64,000 nucleotides of DNA from positions 124,001-188,000 of the forward strand of contig NZ_JBFAPK010000001.1 of the NCBI RefSeq assembly GCF_040676675.1. Reading direction: 5' to 3'. The notes under the pieces were generated by a model, which saw only the letters and a list, made by a program, of their open reading frames with translations, was not told the DNA's origin and did no database searches. This DNA is from JBFAPK01 sp040676675 (GTDB lineage Bacteria > Actinomycetota > Actinomycetes > Mycobacteriales > Micromonosporaceae). Positions 1 through 8,468 of the stretch are shown in pieces. The translations under genes and the position numbers were made by a program. How positions within the stretch are numbered: position 1 is the first letter of the stretch; the number at the start of each line of letters is the position of its first letter.

Positions 1-1
1 G

Positions 2-682
2 GCCAAGTACTACAAGATCGGTCCCTCCTCCGAGGTCAACGCGATGCTCGCCACGGGTGACCCCGGCACGCTGACCGAGCAGCTGACCATCCTGGACCGG
101 CTGGCCCGGGACGAGCAGCGGCAGATCGCCGACGTGGTGGCCGCGCGGGACAAGTTCAACGCGGAGAAGCAGCGACTGGACGCGCTGATCGTCCAGCTCG
201 CCCGGCAGGACGCCGATCTCGCCGCGAAGAAGAAGCAGATCGACGCCGAGATCAAACGGCTGGAGAAGCTTCGGGAAACGGCGGTCGGCAAGGTCACCAT
301 CGACGTCGGGGCCTGCCCGGCGGTCACCGTCATCGGCAAGGCGGCGATCGCGGTACGCACGGCGTGCCAGCAGCTCGGCAAGATGTACAAGTGGGGGTCC
401 ACCGGACCCAACACGTTCGACTGTTCGGGTCTCACCCAGTTCGCCTGGAAGAAGGCCGGCGTCAGCCTGACGCACTTCACCGGCGACCAGTGGAACGAGG
501 GCCGACCGATCAGCAAGTCCGAGGCCCGCGCCGGTGACCTGGTCTTCTTCTTCGCCGACCGGCACCACGTCGGGATCTATCTCGGCAACAACCTGATGGT
601 GCACGCCTCCCGGGCCGGGCAACCGGTCAAGGTGGCGAACATCCAGTACATGCCGGTGGCCGGATTCCGGCGGGTGGCCTGA
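2..682 (+). CDS. NlpC/P60 (C40) cell-wall hydrolase, 5' partial
   Basis: The frame is open from the window edge, so the N-terminus lies outside. The visible part begins with a long charged, helical, probably coiled-coil stretch rich in Glu, Lys, Arg and Gln (about residues 20-100). A C-terminal NlpC/P60 cysteine-peptidase domain of about 110 residues follows. The catalytic Cys sits in DCSGL, and the two His are in HHVGIYLG and VHAS. Coiled coil plus NlpC/P60 is the usual plan of exported RipA-like peptidoglycan endopeptidases in actinobacteria, which cut the stem peptide. Export cannot be confirmed because the signal peptide is not visible. A strong hairpin follows the stop. Confidence 0.9.
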   Translation, partial: AKYYKIGPSSEVNAMLATGDPGTLTEQLTILDRLARDEQRQIADVVAARDKFNAEKQRLDALIVQLARQDADLAAKKKQIDAEIKRLEKLRETAVGKVTIDVGACPAVTVIGKAAIAVRTACQQLGKMYKWGSTGPNTFDCSGLTQFAWKKAGVSLTHFTGDQWNEGRPISKSEARAGDLVFFFADRHHVGIYLGNNLMVHASRAGQPVKVANIQYMPVAGFRRVA

Positions 683-711
683 GCCGCTCCGGCGGGAGTA
701 CGCGAGATCCG

Positions 712-742
712 GGGCCCGTGGTCGACTCTCGACCACGGGCCC
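712..742 (+). terminator. Intrinsic terminator after the NlpC/P60 gene
   Basis: A perfect 14-bp inverted repeat (712-725 and 729-742) with a 3-base CTC loop lies 30 bases after the stop and is followed by TGTTTCGT. No other gene end is nearby, so it should terminate the plus-strand transcript. Confidence 0.8.
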
Positions 743-890
743 TGTTTCGTCTCGGGCCTCGCGTCCTCGCGGGCCGGTGTCCTCGCGGACTCCGGTAGCG
801 GGCGACCCGGCGCGGTGAGGCGCGCCCTACCTCGAACCGGGCGGATGGCAGGCGTGTGCCCGTGACCTCGCCGAACCGACGATGTGAGGT

Positions 891-1154
891 ATGAGGAGAA
901 CCCCGCGTCGCAGCCGCGTACCGCTGCGCATACTGGCGGTGGTCACCGCCCTGGCCCTGGCCGCCACCGCCGTGGCGCCGCCGGCCCTCGCCGCCGCCCG
1001 GCCGGCGCCCCGCACGGACGCCGTCGTCGTCGTCCAGCCCGCACCGGCCGGCGCCCAGCCGCCGGGCCATCAGGTCGCCGCCGCCCGAGGCCGGATCGTC
1101 AGCGTCACCCCGGTGCTGAGCCTCGACGCCGCCCAGGTGCGCACCCTGCGCTGA
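891..1154 (+). CDS. Small secreted protein of unknown function
   Basis: Encodes 87 residues. An Arg-rich N-terminus, a hydrophobic core of Ala, Leu and Val, and an Ala-x-Ala type cleavage region near residue 34 make a clear Sec signal peptide. The mature part is only about 50 residues, rich in Pro and Ala, with no recognised domain. A GAGGT lies directly before the ATG. Codon use looks like the neighbours. It stands alone between the upstream terminator and the convergent argS. The product could be a real exported peptide or a chance signal-like frame; function is unknown. Confidence 0.5.
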   Translation: MRRTPRRSRVPLRILAVVTALALAATAVAPPALAAARPAPRTDAVVVVQPAPAGAQPPGHQVAAARGRIVSVTPVLSLDAAQVRTLR

Positions 1155-1236
1155 GCCCGACGGGGCCGCCGGCTCGCCAGGCCGGACCGGAGCCCGCTCG
1201 CCGGGCCACGCCGGCCCCGAGGACCGGGCGGCGTGG

Positions 1237-2955
1237 CTACATCCGGTCCGGACTGGCGATGCCGAGCAGGTGCAGGCCCTGGCGCAGCACCCGGGCGGTC
1301 AGGTCGCAGAGCACCAGCCGGCTCTGGCGTACCGGGCCGTCGGCGCGCAGCACCGGGCAGTTCTCGTAGAAGCCGCTGAAGGTCGCGGCGACGGTGTGGA
1401 GATACCCGGCCAGCCGGTGGAACTCCAGCGTCGCCTCGACGGTACGGACCACGGCGCCGAAGTCGAGCAGCGCGATGGCGAGCGCCCGCTCGGCCGGCTC
1501 GCCGACGATGACCGGGGCGCCCTCCGGTACGCCGACCCCGGCTCGGCGGAAGATCGAGCGAATCCGGGCGTGCGCGTACTGCAGGTACGGGGCGGTGTTG
1601 CCGTCGAGCGCGAGCATCCGCTGCCAGTCGAACACGTAGTCGCGGTTGCGGTCGGTGGCCAGGTCGGCGTACTTGATCGCGCCGATGCCGGCCGCCCGGG
1701 CCACCGCCGTCACCTCCTGCTCGTCGAGGTCCGGGTTCTTCCGCCGGGCCAGCTCGGCGGCGCGCGCCACCGCCTCGTCGAGCAGCTCGACCAGCTTGAT
1801 CGAGTCGCCGGTGCGGCTGCGCAGCATCCGGCCGTCCGCGCCGAGGATCGAACCGAATCCGACGTGCTCCGCCCGGGCCGGCGGCCGCAGCCAGCCGGCC
1901 TGCCGGGCGACCGCGTAGACCATCTCGAAGTGCTGCCGTTGCGGCAGGCCGACGAAGTAGAGCAGCCGGGTCGCGCCGAGGTCCCGGGTACGGTGCCGGA
2001 TCGCGGCGAGGTCGGTCGCGGCGTACCCGAAACCGCCGTCGCTCTTGCGTACGATCAGCGGCAGCGGCTGCCCGTCGCGGCCGGTGTACCCCTCCGGGAA
2101 GACGCAGGCGGCGCCGCCGCTGGGGCGGAGCAGGCCGAGCCGGTCCAGCTCGTCGGTGACCGGGGCGAGCTGGTCGTTGTAGTAGCTCTCGCCGTAGAAG
2201 TCCCCGGCGTCGAGCATGACGTCGAGCCGGTCGTAGACGGTCAGGAAGTACCGCTCCGACTCGGTGACCAGCAGCCGCCACAGCCGCAGGGTCGTCTCGT
2301 CGCCGCCCTGCAGGGCCACCACCCGCAGCCGGGCCCGCTGCTTGAACGCGTCGTCGGCGTCGAACTTCGCCCGGGCGGCCTTGTAGAACGAGTCCAGGTC
2401 GCCGACCGACAGCTCGTGCGCCGCCTCGGCCTCGCCGAGGTCGACCAGGTGCTCGATGAGCATCCCGAACGGGGTGCCCCAGTCGCCCAGGTGGTTGGCC
2501 TTGATCACCCGGTGTCCGAGCCACTGGAGCAGCCGTACCGTCGCGTCGCCGAGCACGGTGGAGCGCAGGTGCCCGACGTGCATCTCCTTGGCCACGTTCG
2601 GCGCCGAGTAGTCCACCACCACCGTCTCCGGCGCGGCGCTCGGCGCGACACCGAGCCGCTCGTCGGCGGCCATCCGGGTCAGCAGCCGGCCGAGGGCGGG
2701 CTCGGCCAGCGTCAGGTTGACGAACCCGGGGCCGGAGACCTCGGCGGCGGAGCAGAGGTCGGTCAGCTCCGCCGCGCGCAGCACCTCGGCGGCGATGTCC
2801 CGGGGTGGCCGGCCCAGCCGGCGGGCCAGGGCGAGGGCCGCGTCGGACTGGAAGTCCGCGTGCTGCGACCGCCGTACGGCCGGGGCCACCGGCTCGCCGG
2901 CGACGGTGGAGAACGCCTGTGCCAGCCGGTCGGCCAGCAGTTCTTCAAGACTCAT
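1237..2955 (-). CDS. argS: Arginyl-tRNA synthetase
   Basis: Charges tRNA-Arg with arginine in the cytoplasm. The 572-residue product has the N-terminal tRNA-binding Add1-type domain (start MSLEELL...), then the class I core with the HIGH-like signature MHVGHLRST after SAPNVAKE. The FDxAxE-type region and the C-terminal anticodon-binding helical domain ending in LHLLGIASPDRM follow. As in many ArgRS, a canonical KMSKS is absent; GRMLRSRTGD occupies that place. The ATG at 2955 was chosen because it matches the usual family start, although the frame remains open to 3045. The length fits bacterial ArgRS. Confidence 0.96.
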   Translation of the reverse strand: MSLEELLADRLAQAFSTVAGEPVAPAVRRSQHADFQSDAALALARRLGRPPRDIAAEVLRAAELTDLCSAAEVSGPGFVNLTLAEPALGRLLTRMAADERLGVAPSAAPETVVVDYSAPNVAKEMHVGHLRSTVLGDATVRLLQWLGHRVIKANHLGDWGTPFGMLIEHLVDLGEAEAAHELSVGDLDSFYKAARAKFDADDAFKQRARLRVVALQGGDETTLRLWRLLVTESERYFLTVYDRLDVMLDAGDFYGESYYNDQLAPVTDELDRLGLLRPSGGAACVFPEGYTGRDGQPLPLIVRKSDGGFGYAATDLAAIRHRTRDLGATRLLYFVGLPQRQHFEMVYAVARQAGWLRPPARAEHVGFGSILGADGRMLRSRTGDSIKLVELLDEAVARAAELARRKNPDLDEQEVTAVARAAGIGAIKYADLATDRNRDYVFDWQRMLALDGNTAPYLQYAHARIRSIFRRAGVGVPEGAPVIVGEPAERALAIALLDFGAVVRTVEATLEFHRLAGYLHTVAATFSGFYENCPVLRADGPVRQSRLVLCDLTARVLRQGLHLLGIASPDRM

Positions 2956-3105
2956 GACAGGTACGCCAATCTCGCGCTGCCGGGTCGGACAGCTCGCGGG
3001 CAGGTGTGCGGACCCGGATCGATCGGCGCCTGCTGCGCTGGTCACGCCCCCGAGGGACGGCAGCGGTGGGAAACCGGCGGGATCGATCCGCCGGTAGCAG
3101 GATGG

Positions 3106-3246
3106 TCAGCTCAGGCGGTCGGAGACGGCTCGCGGACGAGCCATGGTTCGCTCCCGCCGGAGCGCCGGAACAGAGGAGGCCAGGTCGGACCGCGCCGCCT
3201 CCAGCGAGGAGGGCGCGCGGTGCAGTCGGATCTGCCGGCCGGCCAT
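3106..3246 (-). CDS. Possible 46-residue leaderless small protein
   Basis: A short frame starts at an ATG placed exactly 7 bases after TATGCT, a good -10 element. The same layout is seen at the leaderless starts at 3986, 4027 and 7588. The product is basic (many Arg) and has no recognised domain. It lies in an otherwise geneless stretch between argS and the XRE-cupin gene (2,956-3,407). The start context is the only support, so this is tentative. Confidence 0.3.
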   Translation of the reverse strand: MAGRQIRLHRAPSSLEAARSDLASSVPALRRERTMARPRAVSDRLS

Positions 3247-3407
3247 GGGCGGTAGCATACCGGCCCCGGCCCGCCCGCTCGCGCCGAGTTTCGGTCCCCT
3301 CGGTCGGCGCGGTCCGGGTCGCCGGTCGCCCCGGTCAGCGGCGGTGGCCGTTCCGGTCGGCGGTTCTGCCGTCGACGGCGGTGGCCGTTCCTCGCGGTCG
3401 CCCCGGG

Positions 3408-3986
3408 TCAGCCACGGTGGGTCGGACGACCGAGTTTCGCGAGCGCGACCAGGTAGCGGCAGTCCCGCCCCGTGGCGTTGACGAAGCTGCACGGCGCGGG
3501 CGGGCCGAGTTGGAGGCAGTCGCCGGCCTCCAGTTCGTGCACGGCGTCGCCCTCGTGGAAGCGGAGCTGCCCGTCGAGGACCCAGATCTGCTGGGAGATG
3601 AACGCGTAGGTGCCGGCCGCCACGTCGACCCGGGCGCCGGGCGGCAGCACGACCTCGACGAGTTCGAGCGGTCCGTCGCCCGGCGGCGAGACGGCGCGCC
3701 TGCGGTACCCGGTCTCCGGGTCCGTCCAGATCGGCTGCTCGGCCGCGCGGGCGAGGCGCGGCTGGCCGGTCTCGGCGCGGGCGATGAGTTCGGAGAGCGT
3801 CAGCCCGAGGGCGGCCGAGAGCCTCGCGAGCAGCGCGGCGGTGGGCTGGACCTCGGCCCGCTCGATCTTGCTGATCATCGCGCGGGAGACGCCGGAGAAG
3901 TCGGCGAAGCCGTTGACGGAGAGGCCGCGCTCCGTCCGCGCCTCGCGTACCACGACCGCGAGCCGGGCGGTCAGATCGTCCGACAC
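3408..3986 (-). CDS. XRE-family regulator with C-terminal cupin
   Basis: The 192-residue protein has an N-terminal Cro/CI helix-turn-helix (about residues 5-65, with GLSVNGFADFSGVSRAMISK) and a C-terminal cupin_2 barrel (about 110-190) expected to bind a small ligand. This architecture (PuuR/HipB-like with cupin) is common in regulators of small-molecule metabolism. The GTG at 3986 was chosen because a longer frame would run into the divergent acetyltransferase, and because TATAGT lies 7 bases upstream, consistent with a leaderless transcript. It probably represses the acetyltransferase and itself through the 40-base shared promoter region. Confidence 0.88.
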   Translation of the reverse strand: MSDDLTARLAVVVREARTERGLSVNGFADFSGVSRAMISKIERAEVQPTAALLARLSAALGLTLSELIARAETGQPRLARAAEQPIWTDPETGYRRRAVSPPGDGPLELVEVVLPPGARVDVAAGTYAFISQQIWVLDGQLRFHEGDAVHELEAGDCLQLGPPAPCSFVNATGRDCRYLVALAKLGRPTHRG

Positions 3987-4026
3987 GGCTGCGACTATAG
4001 CAGCAGAATTGGCTACTATCTGAAAC
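3987..4026. promoter_or_regulatory. Overlapping divergent leaderless promoters
   Basis: Only 40 bases separate the two GTG starts. On the plus strand TACTAT (4014-4019) is 7 bases before GTG 4027. On the minus strand TATAGT (3999-3994) is 7 bases before GTG 3986. Each -10 lies roughly where the other promoter's -35 would fall, so the two must compete. The AT-rich centre (CTATAGCAGCAGAATTGGCT) is the likeliest operator for the XRE-cupin regulator. No ribosome binding site precedes either start. Confidence 0.6.
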
Positions 4027-4590
4027 GTGAACTCCCCGACCTCTGAATCGCCGGCCTTCGACGCACCGGCCTTCACCGTCCGCGACGCGACCGCGGCGGA
4101 CGCGGCGGCCTGCGCCGCCATCTACGCGCCCTACGTCACCGGCACCGTCGTCAGCTTCGAACTCGTTCCGCCCGACGCGACCGAGATGGCGACCCGGATC
4201 GCCGCCGCCGCGCAACGCCACGCCTGGCTGGTGCTCGAATCGGGCGAGGCCGTTGTCGGGTACGCCTACGGGCACCCGTTCGCCGCGCGGCCGGCGTACC
4301 GGTGGGCCTGCGAGACCAGCATCTACCTCGACCGGAGCGCGGTCGGCCGGGGCGGCGGGCGGCTGCTGTACGAGCGCCTGCTCGCCCGGTTGGCCGAGCG
4401 CGGCCACCGGCGGGCGTTCGCCGGGATGACCCTGCCGAACGAGGCGAGCGCCGGGCTGCACCGGGCGCTCGGCTTCGAGCCCGTCGGCGTCTACCGCCAG
4501 GTCGGCTGGAAGGACGGCCGCTGGCACGACGTCGCGTGGGTACAGAAGACGATCCTGACCGAGGCCGATCCGCCGGCGGAACCTCGATGA
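4027..4590 (+). CDS. GNAT acetyltransferase, phosphinothricin-type
   Basis: The 187-residue product is a single GNAT fold resembling the Pat/Bar family, which acetylates the amino group of phosphinothricin or related amino acids such as methionine sulfoximine. Seen are the N-terminal RDATAADAAACAAIYAPYV, the TSIYLDRSAVGRGGGRLL acetyl-CoA-binding motif A, and the MTLPNEASAGLHRALGF and VGWKDGRWHDVAW blocks typical of this subfamily. It is divergent from the XRE-cupin gene and probably regulated by it. The substrate is inferred only from family resemblance. Confidence 0.85.
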   Translation: MNSPTSESPAFDAPAFTVRDATAADAAACAAIYAPYVTGTVVSFELVPPDATEMATRIAAAAQRHAWLVLESGEAVVGYAYGHPFAARPAYRWACETSIYLDRSAVGRGGGRLLYERLLARLAERGHRRAFAGMTLPNEASAGLHRALGFEPVGVYRQVGWKDGRWHDVAWVQKTILTEADPPAEPR

Positions 4591-4722
4591 GGGTCGACCT
4601 GGCGCGATAAGGGCTGGTCCGCCGCGACGAGGGCTCTCCGCCGTAACGACAAGTTGATCAAATGGTCCTAGGATCGGCCCGTCGATCCGATCTCGGAATC
4701 GGGTCATGTCCAGGAGGATCCT

Positions 4723-6918
4723 TTGACAGCACGACAACGCGTCCTGGCGGCGGCCGGTGCGATCACGCTCGTACCCGGTCTCGCCCTGATCGCCTCGGCC
4801 GCGCCGGCTGGCGCGGCACCGGACGAGAAGACGGCCAGCACGGCAGCGTCCCCGGGCGAGGCGAGGACCGGGCTGACCAACGACAAGTTCACCTTCAACG
4901 GGAAGCAGCTGGAGCCGCGCTCGTACGCGCCGAAGCGCGCGGCCCGTACGGCGGCGGCCGCCGTCGAGACCCCGGCCGTGGGCACGGTCCGGTCGTGGCC
5001 GGCGCGGGACGACACCACCGGCTCCCTGTACCTCAAGAGCTACACGCTCCGCGCGGTGGGCCAGAAGATCGAGGTCTGGGTGGCGAACGACCTGTCGTTC
5101 CCCGCCGGCGACTGCCGCAACGCCGTTCCCGGCACCACCGACGTCACCGACGCCCAGGCGCAGGCGCTGGTCACCGAGTTCGACACGAACATGTACCCGA
5201 AGGAGACGGCCGCGTTCAGCACGCCGCCGGACCGGGACGGCACCAACGCCCAGGTGGCGGGCGACTTCACCGGGGCGGGCGACCGTACGGTGACCCTCGT
5301 CGACAACGTGCGGGACGACAACTACTACGACTTTCCCGCCGCCAGCTCGTACATCGCCGGGTTCTTCTCCAGCGCGCTGAACGAGTACTTCGACCGCAAC
5401 ATCATGACGATCGACGCCTTCGACTGGGCGCACCGCACCGGTGCCGCCCCGGCGGACGAGCCGACGAGCGACCCGTGCACCAGCCGCCCGGCGCGGCCGC
5501 ACAGCTACGAGGGCACCTTCGCGCACGAGTGGCAGCACCTGCTGCAGTACTACGTCGACCCGGCCGAGACCAGCTGGGTCAACGAGGGGCTCTCGGACTA
5601 CGCCCAGACCCTGGTCGGCTACGTGGACGGGACCAAGACGGTCTCGGAGTACGGCTACGACGGTCACCTCGCCTGCTTCCAGGGCTTCGGCACCGTGCAG
5701 ACGCCGTACAACCCGAACCCGCGGGACTGTGGCGGTCCGGAGAACTCGCTGAGCCTGTGGGGCGAGTCCGCCAACCCGACCGCCGTGCTGGCCGACTACG
5801 GCAACGCGTACGAGTTCATGCTCTACCTGAAGGACCGTTTCGGCGCCGACTTCCTGACGAAGCTGCACCGCGACGGTGCGCGGCAGGGCTTCGCCAGCCT
5901 GGCCGCGCTGCTGCGGACCAAGGGTGAGAAGGACATCCACAAGTTCCTGCACGACTACCAGACGATGGTCCTGACCGACCGGATCGTCGACGGCAAGCAC
6001 GGGAAGGCGCAGGGCATCTCGAAGGCGAAGGCCACCTCGGCGAGCCTGAGCTCGACGGTCAACCTGGCCAACCCGGCCGCGTACGCGACCCCCGGGGCGG
6101 CCCCGAACGGCGCCGACTACGTACCGCTCGCCGACGGCAAGGGCCGCACGCTGAAGGGCTCGGACCTGCGGTCCCTGCGGTTCACCGGCGCCACCAGCCT
6201 CCCGGCCGTACCGTTGGCCTGGACCGTCGCCGACGACGACCCGGACCGGCCGGGCAACCCGGTGCTCTTCTCCGGCAACGAGAACAACACCGACGCCAGC
6301 GCGGTCGCCCAGGTGACCGTGCCGGCCGCCGACCCGACCCTGACGTTCCAGGCCAAGTACGGCGCCGAGGCGGGCTACGACTACGGCTACGTGATCGTCT
6401 CCACCGACGGCGGCGCCAGCTACACCGCGATCCCCGGTGACCGGACCGTCGACGGGCCGCGCGGGCCCGCCGTCAACGGCACCACGGACGGGTTCGAGCA
6501 GCACCGCTACGACCTCTCCGCGTACGCCGGCAAGACGATCCTGATCGGCTTCGAGTACGTCAGCGACGGCGGCGTCAACGAGGGCGGCTGGAAGCTCGAC
6601 GACATCGCGGTCGGCGGCACGACCGTCAGCGACGGCTCCAGCCTCGACCCGTTCGACTCGATCACCGAGATCAAGCCGGTCTCCGTGGCCGGGTGGAACC
6701 TGCGCCTGGTCGGCCTCGACGCCAAGCACTCGACCGTGCTGCAGCGCGACTTCGGCGCCCGGGGCACGGTCACGCTCAGCGCGGGCGACCTGCGGGAGCT
6801 GAAGCGCTTCCCGCAGGTCGTGGCGATCGTCGCGTACGACGAGCCGACCGAGCAGGTCGCTCAGTACGCGCCGTACACCCTGACGGTGAACGGGGTGACC
6901 CAGCCCGGCGGCAAGTAG
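4723..6918 (+). CDS. Secreted immune-inhibitor-A-like zinc metalloprotease
   Basis: The 731-residue product starts at TTG 4723, 5 bases after AGGAGG. It has a Sec signal peptide (cleavage near AGAAP, residue about 32). A propeptide-like region is followed by a zincin domain with HEWQHL (about residue 268) and the downstream Glu-containing NEGLSDY, as expected for two His and a third ligand or family Glu. The C-terminal half carries a jelly-roll/MAM-like domain (about 540-640, ending GGWKLDDIAVGG) that is typical of InhA-type proteases. It should act outside the cell on proteins. The gene is monocistronic, with a strong terminator after the stop. Confidence 0.8.
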   Translation: MTARQRVLAAAGAITLVPGLALIASAAPAGAAPDEKTASTAASPGEARTGLTNDKFTFNGKQLEPRSYAPKRAARTAAAAVETPAVGTVRSWPARDDTTGSLYLKSYTLRAVGQKIEVWVANDLSFPAGDCRNAVPGTTDVTDAQAQALVTEFDTNMYPKETAAFSTPPDRDGTNAQVAGDFTGAGDRTVTLVDNVRDDNYYDFPAASSYIAGFFSSALNEYFDRNIMTIDAFDWAHRTGAAPADEPTSDPCTSRPARPHSYEGTFAHEWQHLLQYYVDPAETSWVNEGLSDYAQTLVGYVDGTKTVSEYGYDGHLACFQGFGTVQTPYNPNPRDCGGPENSLSLWGESANPTAVLADYGNAYEFMLYLKDRFGADFLTKLHRDGARQGFASLAALLRTKGEKDIHKFLHDYQTMVLTDRIVDGKHGKAQGISKAKATSASLSSTVNLANPAAYATPGAAPNGADYVPLADGKGRTLKGSDLRSLRFTGATSLPAVPLAWTVADDDPDRPGNPVLFSGNENNTDASAVAQVTVPAADPTLTFQAKYGAEAGYDYGYVIVSTDGGASYTAIPGDRTVDGPRGPAVNGTTDGFEQHRYDLSAYAGKTILIGFEYVSDGGVNEGGWKLDDIAVGGTTVSDGSSLDPFDSITEIKPVSVAGWNLRLVGLDAKHSTVLQRDFGARGTVTLSAGDLRELKRFPQVVAIVAYDEPTEQVAQYAPYTLTVNGVTQPGGK

Positions 6919-6934
6919 CCGGTTCGGCTGAGAT

Positions 6935-6968
6935 GAGGGGGCCCGCGCCGGTCGGCGCGGGCCCCCTC
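6935..6968 (+). terminator. Intrinsic terminator after the metalloprotease
   Basis: A perfect 15-bp inverted repeat (6935-6949 and 6954-6968) with a 4-base GGTC loop lies 16 bases after the stop. No T-tract follows, as is common in high-GC actinobacteria. It lies between two convergent genes and may serve both. Confidence 0.8.
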
Positions 6969-7033
6969 GCGCGGGTACAGAAGGCGATCTTGGTGGCTGC
7001 TGGCCGTCAGGCGGGGCCGGTAAACACTCGGCC

Positions 7034-7588
7034 TCAGCCGAGGTGATCGGCGGGTGAGGTCTGGAGCAGCCAGGCCAGCGGCATCTTCGCCCGCTCGTCG
7101 TAACCGCCCTGGTCGTCGAGCCGATACAGGGTCACCGTCTGTGCGCCGTCCCGGTCGACGACCCAGTACTGCGGGATCCCCGCCGACGCGTACTCGCGGA
7201 CTTTGATCACCGAGTCCATGCCCTCGGAGCCCGGCGAGACGATTTCGATCACGAGCGCGAGGTCGGCCACCCCGGACCACACCCCGCGCGATGGCGGCTT
7301 CCGCCAGACGCTGACATCCCGGATCCGGCCGCCGTCACCGCTCGGCCCGGGTATCCGGATGCCCGCCACCTGGAGCACCTGGTCGGCCGGCCACCCCGCC
7401 ATGATGAGCCACGCGAAGAGACGGCTCGCGATCATCGCGTGTTCGGTGTCGGGCGGCGGCGTGACCGACAGGACCCCCTCGGGGCTGGTCTCGTAGCGAT
7501 GGCCGTTCGCGTCGGCGGCGTTCATCGCGGCCACGTCGTCGAGCGTGACGACGGCGGGCATGTGGGTGCCGACGGCCGCAGCGCTCAT
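7034..7588 (-). CDS. Uma2-family (DUF820) nuclease-fold protein
   Basis: The 184-residue product matches the Uma2/DUF820 family, whose members adopt the PD-(D/E)XK endonuclease fold and are multiplied in actinobacteria and cyanobacteria. Visible are the DNGHRYET-like start region (NGHRYETSPEG), the acidic IRDVSVW block, the ALVIEIVSPGSEGMD core and KVREYASAGIPQYWVVD. The ATG at 7588 is preceded by TATCAT at a 7-base distance, suggesting a leaderless transcript; an ATG three codons upstream is possible. The biological role of the family is unsettled. Confidence 0.85.
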   Translation of the reverse strand: MSAAAVGTHMPAVVTLDDVAAMNAADANGHRYETSPEGVLSVTPPPDTEHAMIASRLFAWLIMAGWPADQVLQVAGIRIPGPSGDGGRIRDVSVWRKPPSRGVWSGVADLALVIEIVSPGSEGMDSVIKVREYASAGIPQYWVVDRDGAQTVTLYRLDDQGGYDERAKMPLAWLLQTSPADHLG

Positions 7589-7791
7589 GCGCCTCATGAT
7601 ATGCCCGATCAGGCGCTCTGGCCGGCTGCTCCGCGCGGTCGTGACGCCGGATGGCAGGCTCCCCCGGCCCGACGCGCAGCCGAGCGACGCCCCGGCCCGG
7701 CGCCTCCGGTTCGGGTGGAGGATCGTGCAGGATGGATCGGGTCGGGTGACGACCGAACCCGGGCCGGACGACTTCATGGAAAGGCAACCGC

Positions 7792-8280
7792 GTGGGCATC
7801 TACGACATCCCGCTGCACACCCTCGCCGGCGAACCCGGCTCGCTCGGGGACTTCGCCGGCAGGACCCTGCTCGTGGTCAACGTCGCCTCGAAGTGCGGGC
7901 TGACCCCGCAGTACACGGGGCTGGAGCGGCTGCACGAGCGGTACGCCGACCGAGGCTTCTCCGTCGTCGGCTTCCCGTGCAACCAGTTCGGCGGCCAGGA
8001 GCCCGGTACCGCCGAGGAAATCCAGGAGTTCTGCTCGACGACGTACGGCGTGACCTTCCCGATGTTCGCCAAGATCGAGGTGAACGGCCCGGGCCGGCAC
8101 CCGATCTACACCGAGCTCACCAGCGTGCCGGACGCCGACGGCGAGGCCGGTGACATCCAGTGGAACTTCGAGAAGTTCCTGGTCGCCCCCGACGGTACGG
8201 TGGTCGGCCGGTTCCGGCCGGGCGTCACGCCCGAGGACGAAACACTGGTCGCCGCGATCGAGAAGCACCTGCCGGGCTGA
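7792..8280 (+). CDS. Glutathione peroxidase-family thiol peroxidase
   Basis: The 162-residue protein reduces peroxides. Bacterial non-selenium members usually use thioredoxin or, in actinobacteria, mycothiol-linked donors rather than glutathione. The peroxidatic Cys is in NVASKCGLT. The catalytic tetrad is completed by Gln in FPCNQFGGQEP, Trp in WNFEKF and the Asn of the latter. A candidate resolving Cys is in FCSTTYG. The length is normal for the family. GTG 7792 follows a GGAAAGG ribosome binding site. It converges with the esterase gene across a strong shared terminator. Confidence 0.93.
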   Translation: MGIYDIPLHTLAGEPGSLGDFAGRTLLVVNVASKCGLTPQYTGLERLHERYADRGFSVVGFPCNQFGGQEPGTAEEIQEFCSTTYGVTFPMFAKIEVNGPGRHPIYTELTSVPDADGEAGDIQWNFEKFLVAPDGTVVGRFRPGVTPEDETLVAAIEKHLPG

Positions 8281-8400
8281 CCCCCGCGCCGGGCTTTCCG
8301 TTCCACCTGCCCGGCTGGACGCGCCGCCCGGCTCAGGATCAGGCTTGTCCGCAACTCACCACGGCGGTGGCCCGCCCACCGGTCGTCCGGAGGATCGGCC

Positions 8401-8449
8401 GCCGTGGCCATCCGCTCCCGGCGTTTCATCAGGAGCGGATGGCCACGGC
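8401..8449. terminator. Bidirectional terminator between convergent genes
   Basis: A perfect 18-bp inverted repeat (8401-8418 and 8432-8449) with a 13-base loop is centred between the stop of the peroxidase gene (8280, plus) and the stop of the esterase gene (8469, minus). Its symmetry and position suit termination from both sides. Confidence 0.75.
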
Positions 8450-8468
8450 TACCGCGACGGAGCTGGGC

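Noticed and set aside
1270..3255. Long plus-strand frame opposite argS
   Set aside because: argS on the minus strand is unambiguous; the opposite frame is low-complexity and has no likeness.
3106..6729. Very long open frame on the minus strand (over 1,200 codons) opposite the metalloprotease and acetyltransferase
   Set aside because: Its sequence is the high-GC shadow of convincing plus-strand genes; composition is Val/Arg/Gly-biased without any domain.
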